Origin: Salvia splendens
Lineage: Eukaryota; Streptophyta; Magnoliopsida; Lamiales; Lamiaceae
Direction of reading: 5' to 3'
Length of the DNA: 64,000 nucleotides
NCBI RefSeq assembly: GCF_004379255.2
Contig: NC_056048.1
Span: 26,718,736-26,782,735 of the forward strand
Both the position numbers and the translations under genes were made by a program. This document shows, in pieces, positions 54,132 to 64,000 of the stretch (its first letter is position 1; every line of letters starts with the position of its first letter). The notes under the pieces are model-generated. The model saw only the letters and a list, made by a program, of their open reading frames with translations. It was not told the DNA's origin and ran no database searches.

Positions 54132-56399
54132 TCACACAACACTCTTATCTTTTATGTCTTGAATAAGCCGTTCCAAGTGAGAGAAGGACGATCCGCCGTC
54201 ACCGAGAGACGTTTTAGCCGAACTTGCCATCTGAGCAGCGCTTCGTTGAAACTCGTCTTTCCTAACCTCCATAAGATTCCTCACAGTCTTCTCGATCACA
54301 CTCCGATCACAAGTATCTTTCATGTCGAAGCCAAGCTTCCACTCCTCCTCGACCAGCCGGCTATTAACCTGCTGGTCGAGGAAATAAGGCCAGCATATCA
54401 TCGGAACTCCTTCGTACGCACTCTCGAGCGTGGAGTTCCACCCACTATGCGTCAAGAACCCTCCAACGGCCGGATGAGCCAACACCTCCTCCTGAGGCGC
54501 CCAGTAGACAACGAACCCCCGCTCTTCACTCCCTTGTAACAGTTCCATTGGAACCTGACTCTCTCCGGCCACGGAATCCTGCCTTATAACCCACAGAAAT
54601 CTCTGACCACTATTCACCAAACCATGCCAAAACTCCATCAGTTGATCCCTGGTCACTGTAGCTAGGCTCCCGAAGCTCACGTAGAGCACGGACTTGGGAG
54701 GTTGATCGTCGAGCCACACCAAGCAGAACCGGTCTTCCTCCCATAGGCTGTTGGAGAAGTCGGGTAGTGATGCGCCAGTGGCGGCTAGTTTGGCCTTGAG
54801 ATGTGCGTGGAGTGGCGGCTAGTTTGGCCTTGAGATGTTTAGTATGAGACCGGTGGCTCGGGGATTGTTAGTGGACTCACACTTGTATAGTTCGATGTTT
54901 GGATCAGCAACGTTTCCTGAGCGACAGAAGCTTGGAAGGTCGCGGCGCCTGAGATACCGTTCCATGCCCGGCACACTCTTTACCATTACATCCAAATCAT
55001 CATCTCCTACAATGGCAAAATACATATGAAGAATGTATCTTCATATGAACTAATTGAGTCTGAACTAAAGCATGTATCTTCAACCTTGCATTCTCTACTT
55101 AATACATGGTTAGATTAAACTGAACTTGCTTGATCATCTTCAACTATTCAATCACATATTTATCAAATGTTTGTCTTCTATTTTGTCAACACAAAGTAAA
55201 CGCCTCAGAATTATCCTAAACTAGGATGAGTTCCAATAAATTGGCCTACATTTGGCCTACAAGTATATGAAGTGACATTACAATAAATTGACAAAAATAA
55301 CAAACTTCTTCACAAAACAAGAGAGAGAGTTTGTTTGGTCTTATGTCATCTCATTTGTTTCATTAAAGCGATTACAATAAATTGACAAAAAAACTCAACC
55401 TTTTCACAAAATCTCAATTCACTTGTTTCATTAACATCATCACTATATGTTTGAACCATTCTCATTAATTTCCCAATCAAATTGAACACACCAAAAGTCC
55501 CAATGTAAAGCGCCAAGACCTTGACCACAAATCCACAAAACACAAACCAAATTAAATAAAAATGAAATCTTTTCCATATTCATTACCACAAACCAAACTA
55601 AATCACAATCAAGACCACATTTTTGAAGTGAGATCAGTAATTGACAAAAATTAAACTTTTTCACAAACAAAGTAAGAGAGAGACAGAGTTTGCTTGATAT
55701 GACAAGTACATTTCTTGATTTCATTGGCAAACCATTAATTTATAACTAATTTCCCAATCAAATTGAACACAACAAAAGTCTCAATCCAAACCTCAATTCA
55801 CAAAAACCACAAACCAAATCTCATAAAAATGAAATCTTTTCCAAATTCAACACCACAAACCAAAACAAAACATAAAAAAAATGCAAAATCGCACCTGTAA
55901 AAGGAAGCTCTCCAGATTGAATAAGCTGAGGAAGACAAAAGAAAACCCAAAGGCAAGCAGCACTGATAGTCCTAACAATAAACAAAGGAATCCCAACCTC
56001 CTCCGCCACATCCAGAGGAAACTCTAATCCCCCATCCGCAATCACACACGAAATCCGGTCTCCTCCTTCGCCGCCGCCGCCGCTCTGCAGCAATTCCTTG
56101 AACAGAGGCTTGGTGTGGACCTTCATAGACTCGAAAACCTCCAAGAATTTGTCGCCGCGGGGGTGATTCTCCGGCAATCCGTCGGAGATCGCCTGGAGGC
56201 GGAAGCCGGGGTAGGAGTGGAAGCGGGATTGGACGTTGGAGTAGCGGCGGAGGCGGGCGTCGATGTGGTCGGTGACGAGGAAGGTGACGTGGAGGCCGCC
56301 CAGGCAGAGGAGCTCCGAGAGTTTGAGCATCGAGTTCACGGGGCCCTGCAGGGGGAGGGGGAAGATCAGTACGCGCGGCCGCGGCGGTGATTGGGCCAT
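54132..56399 (-). pseudogene. UGT709-like (iridoid-type) glucosyltransferase pseudogene
   Basis: A family-1 UDP-glycosyltransferase. Exon 1 is 55895-56399 and exon 2 is 54132-55006; the intron is 55007-55894 with matching phase. Exon 1 has LIFPLPLQGPVNSMLKLSEL with GFRLQAISDGLPENHPRGD and RTISAACLWVFFCLPQL, strongly like UGT709 and 7-deoxyloganetic acid glucosyltransferases. Exon 2 holds the PSPG box, starting WAPQEEVLAHPAVGGFLTHS and ending in DQQ, so donor binding would be normal. The lesion is at about 54780-54840: after GLILN, roughly 25 family residues are missing, a 27-bp segment (CATCTCAAGGCC...GCCACT) occurs twice, and the frame hits TAG at 54819-54821. The product would stop at about 230 aa, before the PSPG box. 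Sequence after the lesion is open to the natural stop. Confidence 0.9.
55440..55880. repeat. Diverged duplication inside the UGT intron
   Basis: AATTTCCCAATCAAATTGAACACA (near 55468 and 55748) and AAAATGAAATCTTTTCCA (near 55558 and 55826) recur in the same order and orientation about 270-280 bp apart. The intron grew by tandem duplication. Confidence 0.75.
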
Positions 56400-57210
56400 C
56401 GGGAAATGGAGTAGATGGAATTAGGTGAGCGAGAGTTGAGTTGTGTGGGGATTTTTTTGTCGGAATTTGGTGGTGGCGATGTTTTCGGTGGGATGTGTTA
56501 TTATTAGCCAATTTGGATAAGCTCTATTAGTGGATTTTTATTCTACTAGGAATTTTTAAATTAATGTGATGAATTAATATATTCTTTGCACGTAGAAGGT
56601 AAATTATTGCAAAAATTAATAATTTTGGTCAATTGTTAATAAGTTTATTATAATACTTTATTTGTTTATTAAAAGACTAAAGAGAGTAAAATAATTAAAG
56701 TTGTGTTAGTTGATGGTTAAATTCACAGTAACATTGGCAGTGTAATGAAAATATTTTTAAAAAATAAAAATTGACTAATTTTATAAGACAAACAAAAATG
56801 ATAAGAAGAAAACTAATTTAGGTGAAAGTACAATTTTGAATGATCCATAATATCATATTTGATGTGGCAATTGAAAAATACTAAGTGGACGATATGTTCG
56901 GATGCTAAATGAAATAGTGAAAATAAAAATGACCCATAATATCATTTTTGATGTGACAATTGAAAAATACTAAGTGGACGATATGTTGGGATGCTAAATG
57001 AAATAGTGAAAATAAAATAGAGTTGTTCGGATTGTACTGTAACACATATTTGATATCATCCGCTTTGGGTCAAGTCCGCACGGATTTGTTTTTGGATCAC
57101 TCTCAAAAGGCGTCAAACTAAATTGAATATGAATTATATACACCTACTTCCCTCATACTCACAATGTGGGATTGGTTTAGTAAAATAATACTCCTAATAT
57201 TATTTATTTC
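56400..57210. other. Intergenic A/T-rich DNA with a short duplication
   Basis: No gene recognised. A ~75-bp stretch (TGACCCATAATATCAT-like through GATGCTAAATGAAATAGTG) is repeated in tandem around 56850-56930 and 56930-57010. Confidence 0.6.
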
Positions 57211-57489
57211 TGTTGGCAATTGAAACATAAAATGAACATAAAAAATATCCCACATTGGTGTACACAAAGAGCTTAATCCACTATATAAGTCCCATGGGCC
57301 TCTCCTCCTATCACCAATTGGTTTTAGGATGGAACCCATGGATTTCTATCATGGTATCAGAGCGGGTCACCGATTGTGGGCTAAAATTGACTGACCCAGC
57401 AGTATAACTGGGCTGAAACTATATAAGTCTCATGGGCCTCTCCTCCTATCACCAATTGGTTTTAGAATGGAACCCATGAATTTCTATCA
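57211..57489 (+). mobile_element. TRIM-like retroelement remnant
   Basis: A left LTR of about 141 bp (57211-57351, TGTTGGCAATTG...TTTCTATCA) is followed by the primer site TGGTATCAGAGCGGGTCACC at 57352. After ~60 bp a second, 5'-truncated copy of the LTR (CTATATAAGTCTCATGGGCC...TTTCTATCA) ends at 57489. There is no room for genes, so this is a terminal-repeat retrotransposon in miniature or a deletion product. The sequence after the primer site resembles that of the Copia at 17537. Confidence 0.7.
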
Positions 57490-57551
57490 ATTTCCTTCTT
57501 TGACTTCTATCAAAGATTACACTCGTATTTGTAGGGCAAGAAAGAGATCTC

Positions 57552-59938
57552 CTATTTCCAAGTACAACTTGACGGAATTTGTTCATCTCCAATAAACTTA
57601 ACATTAGCTGAAGAGCAAACTGCAGTAGTTGGTTTCCCTTGGAAGGTCAAGCTAACTCCTTTCAACTCTATGTCTTTACAAGGATGCCATTTGCTGCAAT
57701 CAATCTTCACCCCGACTTCTTGCCTCGAGCTACCATGAACGTCGATGAATTTCACACCTTCTATAGCTACACTCGATTCACCACCATCACATTTCTTGTC
57801 TGGGCAATAATGTTGATCGATGATGATCGGATTTTCCACGTTATCAATCACATTGCCCTCAAAATGGATATCGGAAACAAGGCACGGTGGAGAGGGCTCC
57901 GAATGTCTTGATCCTCACCCCGTTTAGGGTGTTTTTGAAGTTGCATTTGGCTACCCGAATCGATCGGACTTCCTTCTCGTCCTCATACTTCCCGGGGCTC
58001 CCGATGCTGACGCCGTGCCCTGGCCCGCAATTCACGCCTGTGATGTTCATGTGGGTTATCCCGTCTCCTATGGAGACGCAGTGGTCTCCAGTGGCGATGT
58101 TTGCACCGTTGATTATGATGTTTTCGGATTTTCCGAGGTGGATGCCGTCGGTGTTGGGGCTGTCGCCCGGAGCGGTGGCGTGGATGTTGGTGAAGGTCAC
58201 GCCTTTGCAATTGTTGACGTTAAAGTGTAACTTTTTGCTGTTGAGAGAATGGATGTCTCTAATGTGAACATTGTTGACATGCTCTAGCTTCAATGACTGT
58301 AAATTAGGGTTAGAGTCATGAAAATAGAAACTTTTGAGACGACAAGTGTTTTAATACACAGTTGGCAAGTAAGAGAACGATAGTATGAAAAAAATATTAG
58401 AGTATTGTTAATGGAGAATGCTAAAAATAAAAGGGGACTATTTTTATGTGATGTATCAAAATGGATAGCGTGTCTGTTTTTATGGGATGAAGGGAGTATG
58501 TAAAAGTGAGACTCTTATTCTTCTAACTTTTTTTCCAATCACTTTCAATAACATTTCCTAAAACCCATGCCACAATAAAACGAGACTCATAGTGTTGCAG
58601 TGGAAATTAACAGTGTTACATATGGGTGCAAATTTAGTTCTCGGGTTTCGGGAATACCCAATCCCGACCCAATACTCGACGGGTTTTGGATACCCAAAAC
58701 CAGAATATAAGGGTTTGTGTACGGGTTTGGGTAGTTAATGTTACGATTTATCGAGTTTAGGGTACCCGAAACCCGTATTAGGGTACCCAACTAATACCCG
58801 ATTAATTTTGTATTTGTGATAAATATTTTTATTTAGTATAGGGTTTACGGCCTGTAGGGTAAATTAATTTAATCACATTTAGATTTATGAATGTTTTTAG
58901 TAGTATAATGCAACTTGATTTAGGGTTGCTTTGACATTTTATTATTCTATTATCTTGACTTCAATACTTCTTCACATTTGTGTTCTGTTTTATTTAAACA
59001 TCATATTGCATTATTTATAGTCTTACTTGTTATCTTTTCAATATATAGTTATGCTTTCTCTATTTTATTTACGTGTTTATTTAGAATCTTAAAAAATTTA
59101 TTTTAATCTCTTTTAAGTTTCAATAAATAGTAATAGTCAATAAATAGTATTTTTAATAACTTTTTGTGTTATTTTTAATAATTTCTATTCTCATCAAAAT
59201 ATAATTTATATAAATAGAATATATTTAAAATATAATAATTTCGGGTTTATGGGTACGCGATTAGTTGGGTTCGGGTACCCGCATCGAGTATTAGGTACCC
59301 GAATTCAAATACGGGTCGGGTATTGGGTATGATATTTTTGAGATTTCGGGTTCGGGTACCTGAATTTTTGGGTTTGTGTACCTGCGGGTATCCAAATTTG
59401 CAGGCCTAGACTGTTACATAAGAATATATGGTTCAAAGAGAAGTGACATCAGAAATTCCCTACCGGTGCCGGATACCGAGAGGTCATCGACCCGGCGAAA
59501 CTTGATCCAATAATCCATTTCGGGAGTAGGAACTTCAGGAGCAATTAGGGTTCGATCTAATACAAAATTGGTTTTGCCAATGCATGGCCCTAAAAATTCA
59601 ACATCACTTAATAGATAATCTCCTTTTGGAACACTTAGTGTGCCTCCATCAGTTGCACAAGCTTTGTTCCTTGAATCTAAAAAATCCTGCAACAAAATCA
59701 TAACCCTAAATTAAGATAAAAATAATTAAGTATGCAACAAACTATATCATGTCACGAAATCCTTTGTTAGTTTATGTGACAATGCTTCTTTATATGATAC
59801 TCCTACCTCTTTGCTATTTGTGTGGGCATTGTATTGAGAAACTGTGAATATGTTGCTTTGGCAATGGACATGAAGAGTGCTCCAAATGGATAGAAGAAAG
59901 AAAATAACAATGCTTTGAGACAAAAAATTTGAATCCAT
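57552..59938 (-). pseudogene. Polygalacturonase (GH28, exo-type) pseudogene
   Basis: A pectin-degrading GH28 family member. Exon 1 is 59807-59938 with signal peptide (SIVIFFLLSIWSTLHVHC); exon 2 is 59464-59686 (GGTLSVPKGDYLLSDVEFLG). The last exon is 57552-58296 with motifs NTDGIHLG, GHGVSIGSPGKY and VRIKT. Three defects are visible. Exon 2 ends in phase 1 but the last exon begins in phase 0, and the exon carrying the GTFDGQG-type block is not found between them, where a hAT-like insertion lies. After RIKT (about 57890) the frame changes, consistent with loss of 2 nt in the usual Trp codon, giving a quick stop. The second catalytic Asp of the DD pair is His (GDHCVSIGDG). The C-terminal reading continues in the other frame through KIDCSKWHPCKDIELKGVSL to a stop at 57552. 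Confidence 0.85.
58621..59408. mobile_element. hAT-like element with GGGTACCC subterminal repeats in PG gene
   Basis: About 790 bp with inverted ends TGGGTGCAAATTT and AAATTTGCAGGCCTA. Subterminal regions are packed with GGGTACCCGAA/CGGGTTTCGGG words. Similar GTTACATA words flank it (58613-58622 and 59411-59418), but the duplication is not exact. The centre is A/T-rich without ORFs. It lies between the surviving exons of the polygalacturonase. Confidence 0.6.
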
Positions 59939-60044
59939 TGATGAGGTATTAAGATTGTTTGTGAATTGTGATGATATGAACTCAAAATAGCGACACTTCT
60001 ATTTATATCTCTAAGTTGAAGTTATGCATTAAAGTTAGTAACTC

Positions 60045-61337
60045 AATGTTGTTTATGATGGGGTTGGCAGCAGAAGCATGAATAAATTAGAGAATTAGAT
60101 CTATTTAGCAGATTATTTAGACAAAATCTATTCGTGCAATTATCACATGTATCATGCTCATAACTTGAATTAAAACATGATTTTCTATGGAGCAGAAGTT
60201 GTACCTTCTTGATTCTCCAAAGAATCGCGGATGGCTTGCTACTTCTCCACGTGTCGATCTTCAATACTCGACCTCGGATCTTCTGACTGGTTCCCGAACC
60301 GTATTCCGATATCAGTGTGCGTTGATCTCACCAGAACACTACGACTCGAATAAAGAAGACATAAATTCTCACGGAGGAGAGCTGGAAAATTCGATCCCTA
60401 CACTGTGATGAGATGGACGAAAATTTCAAAAATAATATTGTGTGTCTGCCTCTCCTTTATTCTCCTATTTATATTTAGTTCATATTGAGTCCAGACAAAA
60501 ATCTATGGAAGGTTTTGGATAAGGCCTCCCCCAATTAGCTTAGGACTAATTAAATTGAACCCACAATTTAATACAAGCTTATATTGGAATATTATTTGCA
60601 GCCATTACAGAAATAATATTGCACTGCCCATCCAAATCCGAAATTACGAGTAATCCGGGTTTTCATTTTAAATTAAATATTTATTTCCCGCACTTAAGAT
60701 AGAAATGTCCATTAATTAATTATTGTCTGCTATGGACAGAATTAATTAACTTCTTATTAATTCCAAGAGTGGACTTAGCACGAAACCCTTATTTATTATT
60801 CATAGAGTAATCAAACTCCAACGACCTAGGTTCCGCATAATAAAACCTTGTTTCACGCTCCTCTTGGGGACATTATCAAACGAGACTCCCCCGCGTGCGT
60901 TTCTACATAATAGCAATCCTAGCACCGCTAGATATTAATCACCACCACCCAATATATCAGGCCTATTGGGTTACGAAAAACCCGCACCATTTGATAAGTC
61001 AAAGTAGTGCATAATAAATATCGTCTTTCAGTAGATAGCATAAAGACACGTCTTGCTGTTAGATCCGTTCAGTGCTATACCACACCAATGTCATCTTATT
61101 TCACTAAGGCTTAGAAACAATCGGACTGACATTGCAACCTTTCTCGATAGGTAGTCAAAGCCTATCTAGGTTGTGAAATTCTTCTTTTTCTTTGTTCAGA
61201 ACTGACCGTGTTACCTTAAAGTGGACGACGCCCACAACCGGTCTACTAAAACAAAGACTCAGACTTTGTTAAGTTTCTTATACATTTAAATATGTAATAA
61301 AACAACCATTAAGTGTTAAACATAACAATATTATGAC
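60045..61337 (-). mobile_element. Probable antisense Copia-type solo LTR
   Basis: About 1.3 kb, non-coding. Read on the minus strand, it begins near TGTTATGTTTAACACTTAAT and ends near CCCATCATAAACAACA. It contains a TATA-like AATATAAATAGGAG (near 60470) about 120 bp upstream of GGAGGAGAG-like leader DNA, and the tail GAAGGTACAACTTCTGCTCC typical of long Copia LTRs. No clear 5-bp target duplication was found, so borders are provisional. An open frame at 60187-60408 on the plus strand has no family resemblance. Confidence 0.5.
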
Positions 61338-62267
61338 AAAAATAATCCGTTTTATTCCTTAGAAAATAAAATAAGAGTTATTATAGTATCCAATCACTCG
61401 AAAGGTGATTTCTAGTATACAAAACTCTAATCGTTTAACGCACTATTCCAAAGTTTATCTATGGAATGTTGAAAACTTAAATCACCGACCTCCATATAAT
61501 TCAAATTGTTTTTATTATTTAGCACACAGTGACGTTAATAAAGTTTTGCATCTTATGCATATGCCCTTTTTTATTATACATTCAATACTATTCATATTTG
61601 TTTTTTTTTGTTCTTATTTATCTCGTTATATATTTAAATAAACATTATGAATAAAATAAAATATAATATAATTTTATTAAAAAAAACACATACTACTTTA
61701 AATTATTTCACCATAGGGAGCATCATCGTTACAGAACACTAGATCAACAAATGCTTGCATTTTTCACATGTTTGTGTGAGATATTTGTGCTTTTGCTTAT
61801 ATTAACATCTCATAATTCTCTCTCCCAGAGTAAAGAAAATATTCCTCATAATTTCACTCATGGATACCAATTAATTAAAGTGGAAAGAGGAAACTTAATA
61901 ATCGATAAATATGTAAATACTAACGAATAAGCGTGGAGAGAGAAAGCCACATACGTAAAAAATGTGAGTAAGTTAATCGTCCGACAACCTAATTATTACT
62001 ACTACCATATTTGGATTTGTTTAGTTGTTTATTTTGTCAATTTGTGATAATACTATGATTTTATTAAACCTTATTAAAGTGTAAAATATAGAAAATTTGT
62101 TAATTATTGTCATTACGAGTGTTGATATAATTTAATTTTAAGTTTTACTTATAATTATTTTTAGTTAAAATGTAAATAATAGTAATAATAATTATATTTA
62201 GAATAAATAATAAAATTATCCGATATACTAAAATGTTAACAAAAAAATAGTATATAAGAACAACAAC

Positions 62268-62268
62268 G

Positions 62269-62301
<33 letters not shown>
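62268..62301. repeat. (TAA)n microsatellite
   Basis: About eleven tandem AAT/TAA triplets. Confidence 0.9.
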
Positions 62302-62303
<2 letters not shown>

Positions 62304-62364
62304 ATTTTGGAATATTAAAAATTTAAACACATCAAACAAATAATTCATATGAAGTTGTGTGCTA

Positions 62365-62614
62365 CTCCCCCGTCTCTCAAATATTGTCCCACTTTGACCC
62401 TACACGGGTTTTAAGAAATGTAATGAAAAGTGAGTTGAAAAAGTTAGTGGAACGTGAGTCCTACTTTTATATATTAATTTTATAATAAAATGCGAGTAGG
62501 AATGAGTTAGTGGAATATGTGTCCACTACCAAAAATTATAAAAAGTGAAATGTGACAAATTTTGTAGGACATACGGAAATAGAAAAATTGAACAACTTTC
62601 AGGGATGGAGGGAG
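62365..62614. mobile_element. Stowaway MITE
   Basis: A 250-bp element with ends CTCCCCCGTCTCTCAAATAT and CTTTCAGGGATGGAGGGAG, flanked by TA (62363-62364, 62615-62616). The interior matches the family copies at 2571 and 16442. Confidence 0.85.
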
Positions 62615-64000
62615 TATATTTTAAACTACTGTGAATAACATATGTCAAAAGATAATACTATATATAAAGAATATTTATACTTTTTTCAATTTCTTCGTCC
62701 CCACGAATTCTATTATAATCTTAAATATTCTCATTATTCTTGTTAGCTTTTCCAAAGATAATTATCGATTCCTTATCGTTGATCTAATTAATACGATAGC
62801 GTCATTTGGTGAAAGCTATATTCATGTGTTTAGGCTATTTAAATACATACTATCATTTTAGGCTATTTAAAGCTATATTATCGTTGACCTGAAATTCGGA
62901 TGTGAGAAATAATGAAAATGTTGGAAAATTGTGAATTAGTTATAATCGGAAAATTTAGAGAGAAATATGAAACTAATTGGGTGTGGAGAATTTTAGCGAT
63001 TAAATATTTAGTGTGTCATTTTGGATTTTATAATATGAATTTCAATTATAATTAAATTATTTAATTAGAATAAGAGATTGGCCGTGTGATTAAATTTAGT
63101 TAAAATAACTAACTTATGTGAAAATTTGGCTTGCACGGAATCGAATATGTATATTTATTACTGGGCTTACTGGAAAATAATTAGTATAAGGAAAGACACA
63201 AAAATTGAAAGCCAAGTCGATTAGTTAAGGAGTGCATTCCATCTCATCACTGTCCCATTATCGAGAGAATTGAGAATTGGAAGTCCCTTATTTAATAAAA
63301 TAAAACACTGAAATTGTTGCGCTTGACACATTTCTCCTTATAAAATAAAGTGAAAATAGTAATAAAGGAAAATGGTAAGCTAGGAAAAATGGGATGACTT
63401 CCTTTTCCACCATTTTCGGTTAATATATAACAAATTTCAATTTTTGAATAATTTATACTAACCCCGTCCTATAAAAATATTCCATTTAGGAACGACACAA
63501 ATTTTAATACATAAATAGTAAAATAAGAGAAACAAAATTTTTTCCCAAATCAGTGGCAAAGCCAGGATTTGATAATTAGTGGGCCCAAATTATGGTGACA
63601 GTTGCGGATATTTTCAGTGTCGTCATTGTTATAAGTAGCTATGTCATAAAATGGAAGATATAATTAGAGGGTTATCAATAGAAACTAAATATAGTAGTAT
63701 AAGTTTATAACATCAGCGTTGAAAGAACCGACAATTTTGGTAAAGCGGCAATGATACATTGACATGAAAACTATTAAAAACATTCATCCTTAATGACTAA
63801 ACATTATATATAATTATTTTATTTCTTACTAAATCTTATAATATTATTTCACATACGTACTACAAATACATTAAAGGTTTAAATTTACATTAATAATTAA
63901 TACATTAATATTCACCAAACTCTTCTCTCGCTATTACTTATTTATAATATTATTCTTGCCCCTCAGCAAACAAATTATAAGTTTTAATTTACTTATTTAT

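Larger units (their letters stand above)
61338..64000. other. A/T-rich intergenic DNA, no gene recognised
   Basis: Apart from a Stowaway MITE and a (TAA)n microsatellite this stretch shows only A/T-rich sequence and short incidental frames without recognisable domains. Confidence 0.6.

Noticed and set aside
55346..55730. Minus-strand ORFs in the UGT intron
   Set aside because: No UGT similarity; they lie in the duplicated intron segment between well-supported splice sites.
60187..60408. Plus-strand 73-aa frame and the minus-strand frame at 60043-60264
   Set aside because: They lie inside a probable Copia LTR and show no domain or conserved motif.

Overview
This is a piece of nuclear genome from a flowering plant, almost certainly a eudicot. 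The evidence is spliced GT-AG genes, plant-only families (DA1-related peptidase, RABA GTPase, PSPG-box glycosyltransferase, DIR1-like lipid-transfer protein), A/T-rich intergenic DNA and a dense mix of Copia, Gypsy, hAT, PIF/Harbinger, MULE and Stowaway elements. A UGT709-like gene hints at an asterid (possibly Lamiales), but that is a weak inference. There are no bacterial-style operons and no CRISPR.

Layout. 1-5.1 kb holds two convergent genes: the 3' half of a DA1/DAR ubiquitin-dependent peptidase (+) and a complete seven-exon mitochondrial carrier (-). 5.3-7.3 kb is a PIF/Harbinger element with a decayed ORF1, inserted about 185 bp upstream of the carrier ATG. 8.2-10.6 kb is a remarkable palindromic hAT element whose arms are built of ~185-bp tandem repeats. 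10.8-13.0 kb is a RABA-type small GTPase pseudogene, broken by a frameshifting deletion and by a PIF/Harbinger deletion derivative. 13.1-16.7 kb has a Copia-like solo LTR, nested Stowaway MITEs, a two-exon lipid-transfer protein gene with a MULE MITE in its intron, and another Stowaway.

17.3-27.8 kb is a three-level nest. A Copia element (197-bp LTRs) contains a non-autonomous Gypsy (gag and protease only), which contains an antisense solo LTR. A deletion removed the Gypsy 3' end together with the Copia gag, protease and integrase. The Copia abuts a MEE60-like membrane-protein pseudogene, itself split by a solo LTR. 31.4-32.0 kb is a second PIF/Harbinger deletion derivative. 32.6-34.1 kb is an apparently intact four-exon gene of unknown function. 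35.3-46.6 kb is a complete, young Tekay/Del-type Gypsy retrotransposon with a matching target-site duplication, an intact 1495-codon polyprotein, an extra 173-codon ORF upstream, and a minisatellite in its LTRs.

47-53 kb holds more MITEs, a non-coding PIF/Harbinger element, and a composite PIF/Harbinger region with an intact 461-aa ORF1 and a truncated transposase. 54-56.4 kb is a UGT709-like glucosyltransferase pseudogene facing a tail-to-tail UGT 3' fragment. 57.2-60 kb is a TRIM remnant and a polygalacturonase pseudogene. 60-64 kb holds a probable solo LTR, a Stowaway MITE and A/T-rich DNA with no recognised gene.

Only four loci look intact: the DAR gene (as far as seen), the carrier, the lipid-transfer protein and the unknown gene at 32.6 kb. 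The other host-like genes are pseudogenes with visible lesions. I found no convincing new biological system. The least ordinary objects are the palindromic repeat-armed hAT, the Tekay element with its upstream ORF and LTR minisatellite, and the set of PIF/Harbinger derivatives that each keep a different part of the transposition machinery. Exon borders, target-site duplications and frames were read by eye; family names come from recalled family features, not a database search.
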